A stretch of 64,000 bases of DNA from Vibrio parahaemolyticus (GTDB lineage Bacteria; Pseudomonadota; Gammaproteobacteria; Enterobacterales; Vibrionaceae): NCBI RefSeq assembly GCF_900460535.1, contig NZ_UHIL01000002.1, positions 620,001 to 684,000 of the forward strand, given 5' to 3'. The notes under the pieces were generated by a model. It saw only the letters and a list, made by a program, of their open reading frames with translations. It was not told the origin of the DNA and made no database searches. Positions 1-8,088 of the stretch are shown one piece after another. The number at the start of each line of letters is the position of its first letter. The first letter of the stretch is position 1. The translations under genes and the position numbers were made by a program.

Positions 1-480
1 TTTGTGTGCTTCTTCGACTAGAGTTTTCGCGGTCGCTAAGTCACCAAATTTGGGGTAGATTTTAAAGTAATCTGTCGCAAAATAGCCGGTGGCGTCCAAA
101 CGATCCGCCCAATGATCTTGTCCTGCTGTCGCTTCTGACTCAAAAACTGGCGTCAACCAAATCGCATTCATCCCTAAGTCTTGGATGTAATCGAGTGAAT
201 CAATCACCCCTTGCAAATCACCATTGTGATGGCTGGTACCATAACCTGTACCGTGACCAATGCTTGTATCACCATCAACAAAACTCTCTACCATGATTTG
301 ATAAGTACGAAGTTGGTTACTTTGCGTCATGACATTGGCTTGGCAAGCATAACTCGTATCCGGTAGCGGCGTGCTGCTATTACTGTCGCCACCAGAAGAA
401 TTACACGCAGATAGAGCACCAATCACACTTAACGCAAGCAACGATCGATACAGGCGATGGTTACGTAGAACATTACGCAT
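1..480 (-). CDS. Alpha-amylase family (GH13) lipoprotein, C-terminal part outside window
   Basis: The first 160 codons are present and the reading frame runs off the left edge. The start ATG at 480 follows a GGGAGAG ribosome-binding site. Residues 1-26 form a lipoprotein signal ending in LSVIGALSAC, so the protein should be anchored to a membrane facing the periplasm or outside. After a Ser/Gly-rich linker come YQIMVESFVDGD (about 60-72), HHNGDLQGVIDSLDYI and MNAIWLTPVFES (about 105-115), the usual first strands of a GH13 barrel. Expected role is hydrolysis of alpha-1,4-glucans, in keeping with the maltodextrin genes that follow. The catalytic residues lie outside the window, so substrate preference cannot be judged. 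Confidence 0.85.
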   Translation of the reverse strand, partial: MRNVLRNHRLYRSLLALSVIGALSACNSSGGDSNSSTPLPDTSYACQANVMTQSNQLRTYQIMVESFVDGDTSIGHGTGYGTSHHNGDLQGVIDSLDYIQDLGMNAIWLTPVFESEATAGQDHWADRLDATGYFATDYFKIYPKFGDLATAKTLVEEAHK

Positions 481-531
481 TTTACTCTCCCTAATTTACT
501 CAAATAACCTACAAACATTTGAGTAATAAAA

Positions 532-564
532 TTAACCCCGACATGTTTTCCATGTAGGGGTTAA
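532..564 (-). terminator. Hairpin after the small lipoprotein gene
   Basis: Arms TTAACCCC (532-539) and GGGGTTAA (557-564) pair perfectly. An inner ACATG/CATGT pair extends the stem after one mismatch, and a T-rich run follows on the minus strand. It lies between the lipoprotein gene stop at 601 and the amylase start at 480, so it probably separates the two transcripts or reduces read-through. Confidence 0.6.
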
Positions 565-600
565 TAAATAAAAACAAATTTTAAATAACTGAATGGAATA

Positions 601-1118
601 TTATTGGCACTTATTTACCATTATTGAATAAGGTGAGCCATCATCTTTAAATTCTAAACTCCAAAGATATTGACCAGTCTCTTTAATTTCTAGTTTTGTA
701 TCTGTACCGTAACCACCGCAAGTCAGTTCATTTAATTGTCCGACCGATAATTTTTTACCTTTGGCAGTAAACTGAGGTTTCCATTGTTCAGCGGCATACT
801 GCATTTTGTAATTACCTGAAACTTCATCGGTAATCACTTGATAGACATTATTCCCTTTATAGGTCAGTTTGCGCTTGGCAGTGTGCTTCCAATCTGCATT
901 AGGGAAACTACCTACAACAAAAATGTCTTTAGACAACGGGCCTGACTCTGCTGAATCCGGCAAACTACAATTTGTCATCATATCAATCTGCGTGCTCGTA
1001 AATGCAACCGCATTATTTACTTCATCTTGAGTTGTATTTTCTGATGATGTGGACGAGCACGCAGACAAGATAGACACAGCGGCTAAAGTACATGCTGTAT
1101 TTATAATTAATTTTTCAC
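601..1118 (-). pseudogene. Small lipoprotein with sugar-binding-like domain; probable 1-nt frameshift at the start
   Basis: The intact frame runs from a GTG at 1077 to 601 (158 aa), but that start has no ribosome-binding site and cuts the lipoprotein signal in half. A good start exists further upstream: GTG at 1116-1118, preceded by AAGGA with about 6 nt spacing. It reads GTG AAA AAT TAA and stops. If the run of five A were six, the frame would read VKKLIINTACTLAAVSILSAC, a textbook lipobox signal joined to the body of the protein. The body (DIFVVGSFPNADWKH, then LTYKGNNVYQV, then YGTDTKLEIKETGQY) resembles the beta-sandwich modules found in starch-active enzymes. It is either a broken gene or a homopolymer sequencing error. 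Confidence 0.65.
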
Positions 1119-1248
1119 GTTATATCCTTATTTTTATTAGACCAAGAACTAATCAAATTAGAACATATATATTATGACTCTAAATAAAATAAACTTTAAA
1201 TAGAAATAATATAATGTGTGAAAAAGATAACTAAATGCGAAATAAAAA

Positions 1249-1275
1249 AGCCGACTATCTTAGCCGGCTTTTTGA
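1249..1275 (-). terminator. Rho-independent terminator after the malM-like gene
   Basis: AGCCGACTA (1249-1257) and TAGCCGGCT (1261-1269) pair with one G-T wobble around a 3-nt loop. A-runs and T-runs flank the stem on both sides, so it can work in either direction. It sits just past the stop of the MalM-like gene at 1282. Confidence 0.8.
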
Positions 1276-1281
1276 AATTAC

Positions 1282-2112
1282 CTATTTGCTATTCACTGCT
1301 TTTACAAATACTTCTTGCGCACCTTCAATTCCTAACGCTTTTGCTTCATCAAGTAAGCTCAGAGCTTTAGGGATATCATCTGCTTTTACCGCCGCTTTAA
1401 TTGCGTTGTGGTAGTAAGTTTGTGTTTCAGGCTGTACTGATTCAACCGCCTTGACCGCAACTGGAGCCGCTGTTGGTCCACTACTTGATGTTCCGATTGA
1501 GAAGAAACTCACACGGTCAATCGAGACTTCAATCTTACCTGTATCACTGTTTGGAATTGGAATATCTTTTACTTCTGGTAAGTAATTGCCTCGTCCCTCT
1601 GCATCCAATCGCGCAGGGTGAATCACATCCGTAAATCCACCTAGATCCGATTGATCAGTGTAAACAATTAGGTAAACAGAATCTAAACCCACTGGTGGGA
1701 AGAAGTCTTTTTCAGCGACTAGACGGTTTCCAAGATGAAGACGAGGTTTTGTGTACTCAAACTCCGCTTTGCCGTAGTTTTCAATTTCTTTACCGTTTTT
1801 ATCTACGATAATCGCTCTTGGTACGAAAGCTGTGTCTTCGATCAAACTAGTGATTTTAATGGCAAACTCACCACGGTCAGCAGGCAACTCAAACACCGCA
1901 ACACGGCTGTCGATATCTTTGTATTCCAGCACTTGGCTCTGAGTAGTGATATCTACAATTGCAGAACTAGGAAGCTTCATTTTTACAGCTTGAAGCTCAG
2001 AGATAACATCAACTTGCTGTGCTTGAGCAACTTGAACTTGTTCGATTACTTCAGTGGATTGACAGCCAGCAAGCGCGACACATCCACTTAACATGAGGGC
2101 ACGGAAGTACAT
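1282..2112 (-). CDS. malM: MalM-like maltose operon periplasmic lipoprotein
   Basis: A 276-aa protein with a lipoprotein signal (residues 1-17, ending VALAGC) and a start supported by an AGAAGGAAA ribosome-binding site. The middle holds the MalM-family pattern: FELPADRGEFAIKITSL (about 75-90), PRAIIVDKNGKEI, then LDSVYLIVYTDQSDLG (about 145-160) followed by a DPAK-like HPARLDAEGRGNYLP segment. E. coli MalM is a periplasmic protein encoded after lamB, and the order lamB-malM is kept here. Its exact role is unknown; it is thought to assist maltodextrin handling. The C-terminal 60 residues form a helical tail (NAIKAAVKADDIPKALSLLDEAKALG) that looks like a single TPR-type pair. Likely co-transcribed with lamB, with partial termination at 2209-2234. 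Confidence 0.8.
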   Translation of the reverse strand: MYFRALMLSGCVALAGCQSTEVIEQVQVAQAQQVDVISELQAVKMKLPSSAIVDITTQSQVLEYKDIDSRVAVFELPADRGEFAIKITSLIEDTAFVPRAIIVDKNGKEIENYGKAEFEYTKPRLHLGNRLVAEKDFFPPVGLDSVYLIVYTDQSDLGGFTDVIHPARLDAEGRGNYLPEVKDIPIPNSDTGKIEVSIDRVSFFSIGTSSSGPTAAPVAVKAVESVQPETQTYYHNAIKAAVKADDIPKALSLLDEAKALGIEGAQEVFVKAVNSK

Positions 2113-2208
2113 ACTTTTTCCTTCTAGTTATTTTTCTAAAGGTTTTTTGCACTAAAGCATCTTAGAGTGACTTTGGTGAAACGTCTAACTTTTCGAAAAC
2201 CCTTAGAA

Positions 2209-2234
2209 AAATAGCCGACAGATGTCGGCTATTT
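2209..2234 (-). terminator. Hairpin between lamB and malM-like gene
   Basis: Perfect 11-bp stem AAATAGCCGAC / GTCGGCTATTT with a 4-nt loop, ending in A/T runs on both sides. It lies 36 nt past the lamB stop. In E. coli the lamB-malM junction also carries an intercistronic palindrome, so this probably lowers malM expression relative to the porin. Confidence 0.75.
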
Positions 2235-2269
2235 GACTAGGACAGCTAGATAACTAAGATATTACTCGA

Positions 2270-3478
2270 TTACCACCAAGCTTCTACTTGGATGCCAACA
2301 ACAAAGTCGTTGTCTGTGCCAGCTGCTGTAACTACACCAGCGTCATTTTTAACTTCACCAAAACTATCGTTTTCTAGATCCATTAGGTAGCTACCGTATA
2401 CACGAATTTCAGGACGAGCCCAGAAGCTATCACCCATTGCCCATGCTTGAGCTACGGTAAATTTAGCACCACCGAAGTCAACATCATCCACTTCACCAGC
2501 ATTGTAGCCAGCTTCAAAAATAGTACGCATAGTATCGTTCCATTTGTACATTGGACGAGCGACAATTGAGTACTGGCTAGAGTCGTACTTAGTTGTACCT
2601 AAATCTGAACCTGCTAGGTAAGCCAACTGGTGACCCATTTCCCAGTTTTCGCCCAAGTTCATAACACCCCAGTTAATAACACGGTAACCGAAGCCATCAT
2701 TTTGGTCTCCAGAGCGGTCGTAATATGCACCAGCACCCCAGAAGTTTGCCATCTGAATACCGTAGCCAGCTGTACCAACTTGAACTACAGTCTGGTTGAA
2801 ACCATTGCTCATGTTTTGGTGAATGATACCACTTGCAAGCAGGCCATCATCGCCATCGTATTTGCCATTTTTGCTTTCTGTTGAGAAGTTGTACGCTAGC
2901 GCAACTTCAAGAGATGCATCTTCCCAAAGACCAATGTTCGCTAAACGAGCGTCTGCAATGTAACCCGCACCGTTTTCATCTTCACCGTCTTGAATGATTG
3001 CTAGAGATAGCTTTTGGTTACCTACAGAAAGGTTTTCGATACCACCACCAGTACCAGAAGTGTTTAGGAAGTAGAAGTCAGTGATGTGGATATCTTTACG
3101 TTGGTAGTAAGTTTTACCAGCCCATAGAGTTGCGTCTTTATCAGATGCGATAAGACCTTTAGCTTTAACTGCAAACTGTGCAACGTTAAAGTCGCCATCT
3201 TCCCAACCTTTAGCGCCTTGAACACCTGAAGCGATCATAGACTCTAGACGCCATGTTTGGTCACCGGTTTTTAGATCCTCAGCAAAACCAAACTCAGAGT
3301 AGTTGTCATCTTCGTTACCTAGACGGCCAATACCATTTTTCATAAATGATACGTCACCACCGCTTTCAGCACTAATACCAGTACCGGCGCGCATGTAACC
3401 ATTAAAGTCCACTGCGAAAGCAGAACCAGCAGCTAAAGTTGCAGCAACAGCCGCTGCAATTACACTTACTTTTTTCAT
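2270..3478 (-). CDS. lamB: Maltoporin LamB
   Basis: Outer-membrane sugar porin (402 aa). The frame opens four codons earlier, but the ATG at 3478 is preferred: GGAG lies 6 nt upstream and the protein then begins MKKVSVIAAAVAATLAAGSAFA, a clean signal peptide cleaved before VDFNGYMRAG. The mature start DFNGYMRAGTG and the early segment GRLGNEDDNYSEFGF match the maltoporin family, as do TWAGKTYYQRKD-like and YFLNTSGTGGGIE stretches and the C-terminal aromatic ending VEAWW needed for outer-membrane assembly. Length fits the family (about 400-420). It should pass maltose and maltodextrins to the periplasm. MalT-like boxes lie upstream; the malEFGK transporter genes are not in this window. Confidence 0.95.
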   Translation of the reverse strand: MKKVSVIAAAVAATLAAGSAFAVDFNGYMRAGTGISAESGGDVSFMKNGIGRLGNEDDNYSEFGFAEDLKTGDQTWRLESMIASGVQGAKGWEDGDFNVAQFAVKAKGLIASDKDATLWAGKTYYQRKDIHITDFYFLNTSGTGGGIENLSVGNQKLSLAIIQDGEDENGAGYIADARLANIGLWEDASLEVALAYNFSTESKNGKYDGDDGLLASGIIHQNMSNGFNQTVVQVGTAGYGIQMANFWGAGAYYDRSGDQNDGFGYRVINWGVMNLGENWEMGHQLAYLAGSDLGTTKYDSSQYSIVARPMYKWNDTMRTIFEAGYNAGEVDDVDFGGAKFTVAQAWAMGDSFWARPEIRVYGSYLMDLENDSFGEVKNDAGVVTAAGTDNDFVVGIQVEAWW

Positions 3479-3922
3479 TCTTAACTCCATTAAGGGTATT
3501 TATAATTCTGTCTTCCCTGCTCGCCCTCAGGTGAATATAGGCAGTAAAAACGCACCTAAAGAAAGAGAGGTAAGATGGGAACGAATCCCCGTTTGTTTCA
3601 ACAGTTATAAGACTACCCGAGGGGTACAAGGATGACTTCCTCCGCCCCAAACTAATTTAGGGGGGATGAGAAGGGAGTAGAGAAATTACCGCATGGTGTT
3701 TTTTCGAGTCAGATCACCAATCTAGGGAGGAATTAGTAAGTTTCTTCGGTTTTGAGCCGCTACAAAGTGATAGCTAATTCATATTTTTGACCCGAAGTCG
3801 TCATCTAAAGTAATTAAATTACACGAATATTTTTCTATTTAAGGTGGTTGACCTTAGTAAGACAAAGTTTTTAACTTATAGTTTCCTAAAGGTAGCAATA
3901 AATAATAAATAAAGTATCTCCG
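3479..3922. promoter_or_regulatory. lamB / glgX divergent control region with MalT-like boxes
   Basis: This 444-bp non-coding region separates lamB (leftward) from the debranching enzyme (rightward). Matches to the E. coli MalT box core GGGGA(T/G)GAGG are visible: GGGGATGAG at 3662-3670, GGATGACTT at 3630-3638, a reverse-oriented GGGGCGGAGGA at 3638-3648, and GGGAGGA at 3725-3731. Clusters of such boxes in mixed orientation are typical of MalT-activated divergent promoters. The part from 3780 to 3900 is AT-rich and probably holds the rightward promoter. MalT itself is not encoded here. Confidence 0.6.
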
Positions 3923-5914
3923 ATGACACGACTTTTCTCTCGCCCCTACCCCCTAGGCGCAACGTTAAATAAAGAAGGCTGTAACTTCTCTATTCATGCT
4001 CCGGGTGTAAAAGATATCCAGCTGGCATTGTTTGCAAGCGATGGCAGCTATAGTTTGCATGCCTTACCCAATGAATATGCGGGTATACGTCATACCTTTA
4101 TTCCCGATATCAAACCGGGCCAAAAATATGGTTACGTTGTCACACATAGAGATGAACCATTACTCATCTCTGATCCTTACGCCAAATCTTTAGACAAAGC
4201 CCTTCACTACCATCCTCCTTATACTCCAGCCAAAAGTTTTGATATGCCGAAATGCGTCGTGATTGAAGACACTTTCGACTGGCAGGAGACGGATCATCCT
4301 CGTATCCCGAGAGAAGACATGGTGCTATTTGAGACGCACGTCAAAGGGCTTACGCAATTACATCCTGAAGTCAGTGCAACCACCAAAGGGCGGTATCTTG
4401 GCCTTGCTTCACCTCAAATGCTGGCGTTTTACAAACAGCAAAACATCAACACGTTGCAATTGCTACCTATCGCCGCGTGTATGCATGAGCCACATTTATT
4501 GGAGATGGGCAAAGTCAATTATTGGGGTTACAACCCTTATTTGTTTATGGTGCCCGATCCTCGTTACGCAGAAAAAGACGCGGTAACCGAGCTCAAAACC
4601 ACCATTCGTGAGCTGCACAAGCATGGGATCGAAGTGATTCTGGATGTGGTTTACAACCACACAGCAGAAGGAGGCGAAGGCGCGACAATATTTAATCTCA
4701 AAGCGCTCGATTCTCGCTTTTACATCAAACACGGCAATCACTTCGCCAACTACACAGGTTGTGGCAACACGGTCGATCTCACCTATCAACCAGCATTGAA
4801 TCTGGTTATGGACACGCTGCGTTACTGGGTTAGCGAATTCAAAATTGACGGTTTCCGTTTTGATTTGGCCGCCACTTTGGGACGTCAAGGGGATGATTAC
4901 AACCCGGAAGCGGCATTTTTCAAAGCCGTCGCTCAAGACCCGATTTTGCGTGAAACCAAATTGATTGCCGAGCCGTGGGATATTGGCCCTAATGGCTATC
5001 AAGTTGGTAACTTCCCATTTGGTTGGAACGAATGTAACGACAAGCTGCGCGATATTTCCCGCAGTTTTTGGCGTGGTGATCAAGGCTATTTGAAAGAATT
5101 CGCCACTCGCCTTATGGGCTCTCGCGATATCTACAGCGCCGCCAACTGGCCATACAAACTCACGGTAAATTACATCACTTACCACGATGGCTTCACGTTG
5201 CAAGATTTAGTCTCTTACAAGCACAAACATAACGAAGCCAATGGCGAAGAGAACCGCGATGGCCACGGTGACAACCGCTCAGAAAACTACGGCGTAGAAG
5301 GCGAGACGGAAAACATCATGATCATCGCCACGCGTGAGAAGCAAAAACGCAACCTGATTGCGAGCTTGCTCTTTGCGTTTGGTATTCCGCACATTTTGAC
5401 CGCCGATGTATTGTCACACTCGCAAGGTGGCAACAACAACGCCTACTGCCAAGACAATAAAACCAGTTGGATCAACTGGAGCGAGACGGAGCGCAAAGCG
5501 CACTTCAAAACTTGGATGGCGCAAATGGTCGCAAACCGTCACCAATACATGGTGCCTTTCATCCGTGCTTTCAGCGGCGAAAATCGCAACAACAACCGTA
5601 TTTTCTGGCGTCGAACCGATGGCCGATTAATGGAACACGACGACTGGAACCGATTAAGCTCCGTAGCGCTTCACTTAGGCATTGGTAAAGACGGGCAAGA
5701 GTTGGTTTACCTCATCAACCAAACGAACGCTACAGCGCGATTTAAGCTGCCAAACGAGCGTAATCAAGAATGGGTAACGATTTGTGATACCAATGTGCGC
5801 AACCTCAATCCTGGGCACGCAGAAGGCGAAGTCTTGCTGTCACCGACCTCGATGGTGATTTTGCATTACCAGCCAAAGCCAAACTCGCCACAAGGTGAGC
5901 AATTGCAAAGCTAG
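3923..5914 (+). CDS. glgX: Glycogen debranching enzyme, GlgX type (GH13)
   Basis: Predicted alpha-1,6-glucosidase (663 aa, no signal peptide, so cytoplasmic). An N-terminal CBM48-like domain (YPLGATLNKEGCNFSIHA, residues 7-24) precedes the barrel. Barrel motifs are in order: YWGYNPYLFMVPDPRYA (about 200), EVILDVVYNHTAEGG (about 236-250), IDGFRFDLAATLGR with the nucleophile Asp (about 308-321), LIAEPWDIGPNGYQVG with the acid/base Glu (about 347), and YITYHDGFTLQDLVSY (about 417). The tract HNEANGEENRDGHGDN is a signature of GlgX/TreX enzymes. Divergence from lamB across MalT-like boxes suggests it trims branched dextrins imported by the maltose system rather than serving a glg operon. Confidence 0.92.
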   Translation: MTRLFSRPYPLGATLNKEGCNFSIHAPGVKDIQLALFASDGSYSLHALPNEYAGIRHTFIPDIKPGQKYGYVVTHRDEPLLISDPYAKSLDKALHYHPPYTPAKSFDMPKCVVIEDTFDWQETDHPRIPREDMVLFETHVKGLTQLHPEVSATTKGRYLGLASPQMLAFYKQQNINTLQLLPIAACMHEPHLLEMGKVNYWGYNPYLFMVPDPRYAEKDAVTELKTTIRELHKHGIEVILDVVYNHTAEGGEGATIFNLKALDSRFYIKHGNHFANYTGCGNTVDLTYQPALNLVMDTLRYWVSEFKIDGFRFDLAATLGRQGDDYNPEAAFFKAVAQDPILRETKLIAEPWDIGPNGYQVGNFPFGWNECNDKLRDISRSFWRGDQGYLKEFATRLMGSRDIYSAANWPYKLTVNYITYHDGFTLQDLVSYKHKHNEANGEENRDGHGDNRSENYGVEGETENIMIIATREKQKRNLIASLLFAFGIPHILTADVLSHSQGGNNNAYCQDNKTSWINWSETERKAHFKTWMAQMVANRHQYMVPFIRAFSGENRNNNRIFWRRTDGRLMEHDDWNRLSSVALHLGIGKDGQELVYLINQTNATARFKLPNERNQEWVTICDTNVRNLNPGHAEGEVLLSPTSMVILHYQPKPNSPQGEQLQS

Positions 5915-5933
5915 CCAATACAACACCTAAAAC

Positions 5934-5968
5934 AAAAAGCCGATACAAACATCTGTATCGGCTTTTTT
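5934..5968 (+). terminator. Rho-independent terminator after glgX
   Basis: AAAAAGCCGATACA and TGTATCGGCTTTTT form a 14-bp perfect stem with a 6-nt loop, ending in a T-run. It starts 20 nt after the glgX stop. Confidence 0.9.
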
Positions 5969-6142
5969 CATTGCTTGCAGACAGATACCCCAACATACAT
6001 CTTTGAACACCAATCAGCCATAAAACTCATCACCTAGATAATTGGGATATGCTCTAAGAAAACTTAAATGGCTCATTTAGTGTTGTAAGCATTAATGAAC
6101 CCCTGTATATTTATGGACCATTACAGTATATGAACCAACCCA

Positions 6143-6802
6143 ATGAAGAATGCGGTCATGACGACTTATATCTACACGCGCTACTCTCCAAAAAACAAAG
6201 CCTACAGTGAGCACCTTGCTGCGTTGCGCGAGGCCGCTCCTGATGCGCTGCATTTTGAAGATAAAATTCGTGGCTGCGTTCCCCCTTCAGAAAGAGAAGC
6301 GTTTCAAAAACTTAGCAATACGATTCAATCTGGCGATACCATCGTGATGTGGTGGCTGACAGCATTTGGTCGCGATTTTAGTCAGGCTCTCAACGCCATT
6401 CGAGCCTTGCTTGAAAAAGGCGTCACACTAAAAACCGTATGTGAACCATTGACGTTTGAACCTGACTCAGAACAGACGAAAACGTTACTCGCTTTGCTAT
6501 CAGGTTATGGAAAGGTACAAATTCAGCATCGGTTGTTCGCGGCAGAGCAAGGCCGCCAAGCCATTAAAGATCAACCAGATTTGTGGAAACAGAAGTTCCG
6601 TGGCCGCCCTGCTGACCGGGAAAAACATCGGCTCATCGCGGCGTTACTATTAGAAGGGAACACGCTGTTAAGCGTGGCAGAGCAATGCGATGTCAGCTTG
6701 TCGACGGTTAAACGAGTCAAAGCAAAATTGAGCGAGTTTGATGAAGATGGCGCTCTAAGAACGCGAAAAAATGCCGGATTCGCCGATGGTGAATCATCAT
6801 GA
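6143..6802 (+). CDS. Serine-recombinase-like protein with degenerate active site
   Basis: A 219-aa protein with a resolvase-type N-terminal domain and a C-terminal helix-turn-helix (TLLSVAEQCDVSLSTVKRVK, about 173-192). The start of the domain, YIYTRYSPKNKAYSEH, keeps the Tyr-x-Arg-x-Ser pattern with the nucleophile Ser at about 15. The second catalytic block, normally DRLGR, reads LTAFGRD (about 72-78): the Asp and first Arg are replaced by Thr and Ala. Recombination activity is therefore doubtful, and a DNA-binding regulatory role is possible. No inverted repeats or transposon ends are visible around it. The stop overlaps the next ATG by 4 nt (ATGA), so it is coupled to the efflux gene. The start is uncertain (ATG 6143 or 6158; neither has a clear ribosome-binding site). 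Confidence 0.75.
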   Translation: MKNAVMTTYIYTRYSPKNKAYSEHLAALREAAPDALHFEDKIRGCVPPSEREAFQKLSNTIQSGDTIVMWWLTAFGRDFSQALNAIRALLEKGVTLKTVCEPLTFEPDSEQTKTLLALLSGYGKVQIQHRLFAAEQGRQAIKDQPDLWKQKFRGRPADREKHRLIAALLLEGNTLLSVAEQCDVSLSTVKRVKAKLSEFDEDGALRTRKNAGFADGESS

Positions 6803-8007
6803 AACGTCCCATCAATTTCCGCACGATTCTATTGGCATGTTTGATCATCAGTGTTGGCCAACTGAGCATGGGTTTAGTGATGCCTTCCCTACCTTGGATC
6901 GCCAAAGACTTCTCGGTTTCACTCGATCAAGCGCAGCTCCTCGTAAGTATTTATCTACTTGGATTTGGCCCTTCCCAGTTCATCTATGGCCCCATGTCCG
7001 ACGCATTAGGGCGCAAGAAAGTGCTACTCGCTGGTTTGCTGATCGCAATGTCCGGCTTGCTGATGATCATTTTCTGGAGCCATACGTTTACTGGCATGGT
7101 ATTAGGCCGCTTTTTGCAAGGCTTGGGGACGGGTTGCTGCGCGGTGTTGGCTCGGGCTTCTACTCGCGACCAGTTTAGTGGGAATGAGCTTCCCGTCGCG
7201 ATGTCTTACATTGCTATGGCAGCGTCCATCACGCCGTTGATTGCTCCTGTGATTGGTGGGTTCATTAACTTCCACTTTGGCTGGAGCATGGTGTTCATTT
7301 CATTGTTGGGTTACGTGTCGCTCGCTTGGATCATCATTGCGTTTCGATTCAAAGAGACCATCACACGACGCTCTGCAATCCCCTCTCCAGCCAAAATGTT
7401 GGTGCAGTATCGTGATTTGCTCTCGTCTCGATATTTTATGAGCTTTGCGAGCATCAGTTGGCTCAACTTCAGCTTGATGATCACGACCGTCTCCGTGATG
7501 CCTTTTATCATGCAAGACCAAATCGGGATGACATCGGACGAATACGCCATGTGGGCACTGATCCCCGCGTTAGGTATGCTCGGCGGCACAACCATTTGTA
7601 ACCGCATACGCCCCGTCATCGGAAATAAGAAAATGCTGCTTTGCACGCCTGTTTTGCATATCAGTGCGGCACTGTGGTTGTTTTTCTGCCCGGTAGAACC
7701 CTTGTATTTGATGATTGGACAATTGTTGATGATTCTTGGCAATGGCATTGCGTTGCCTTGTGCACAAGCACTTGTGATGCAACCATACAAAGAGCAAGCG
7801 GGCGCGGCGGCAGCCATGTCTGGCGGCGGTCAAATGGTGGTCTCTTCCTTGGTGAGTATGACGCTGGTGCAACTTGGATTGAGTGAAGCGTGGCATTTGT
7901 CGTTGGTTGTAGTGCTGTTTACCGCCATCACCTTGACCAATATTCTACGTGGGTTCAACACTGAAGAAGCGCATCAACAACGAGAGGCTGCAGAGAAAGC
8001 CGGCTAA
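6799..8007 (+). CDS. Multidrug efflux MFS transporter, EmrD/Bcr-CflA type
   Basis: Inner-membrane transporter (402 aa, about 12 hydrophobic segments) of the drug:proton antiporter 12-helix family. The loop between helices 2 and 3 reads GPMSDALGRKKVLLAG (about 66-81), the MFS signature A motif, and QGLGTGCCAVLARASTRDQFSG (split around residue 110-130) is the helix-4/5 region typical of Bcr/EmrD proteins. Likely exports amphipathic drugs or metabolites using the proton gradient; the substrate cannot be read from the sequence. It overlaps the recombinase-like gene by 4 nt, implying one transcript, and ends at a strong terminator. Confidence 0.85.
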   Translation: MKRPINFRTILLACLIISVGQLSMGLVMPSLPWIAKDFSVSLDQAQLLVSIYLLGFGPSQFIYGPMSDALGRKKVLLAGLLIAMSGLLMIIFWSHTFTGMVLGRFLQGLGTGCCAVLARASTRDQFSGNELPVAMSYIAMAASITPLIAPVIGGFINFHFGWSMVFISLLGYVSLAWIIIAFRFKETITRRSAIPSPAKMLVQYRDLLSSRYFMSFASISWLNFSLMITTVSVMPFIMQDQIGMTSDEYAMWALIPALGMLGGTTICNRIRPVIGNKKMLLCTPVLHISAALWLFFCPVEPLYLMIGQLLMILGNGIALPCAQALVMQPYKEQAGAAAAMSGGGQMVVSSLVSMTLVQLGLSEAWHLSLVVVLFTAITLTNILRGFNTEEAHQQREAAEKAG

Positions 8008-8032
8008 TGTCACCGACTTAATTGAAGAAAGA

Positions 8033-8062
8033 AAAACGCCCACTGTATTTCGTGGGCGTTTT
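8033..8062. terminator. Bidirectional terminator between MFS gene and the convergent unknown gene
   Basis: AAAACGCCCAC (8033-8043) and GTGGGCGTTTT (8052-8062) form an 11-bp perfect stem with an 8-nt loop, with A-run and T-run flanks. It lies between two convergent genes and can serve both. Confidence 0.85.
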
Positions 8063-8088
8063 CGTAGGGGTTTCAAGTATTGTTGCGT

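Noticed and set aside
3402-3650. 82-codon frame over the lamB start and upstream region
   Set aside because: It overlaps the lamB signal-peptide region out of frame and crosses the leader; no ribosome-binding site or conserved motif.
4496-5203. Long open frame on the minus strand inside glgX
   Set aside because: It is the antisense shadow of a well-supported GH13 gene, lacks a ribosome-binding site and has no recognisable domain.
6143-6802. Resolvase-like gene as a sign of a mobile element
   Set aside because: No terminal inverted repeats, res site, target duplication or other mobile genes are visible, and the active site is degenerate.
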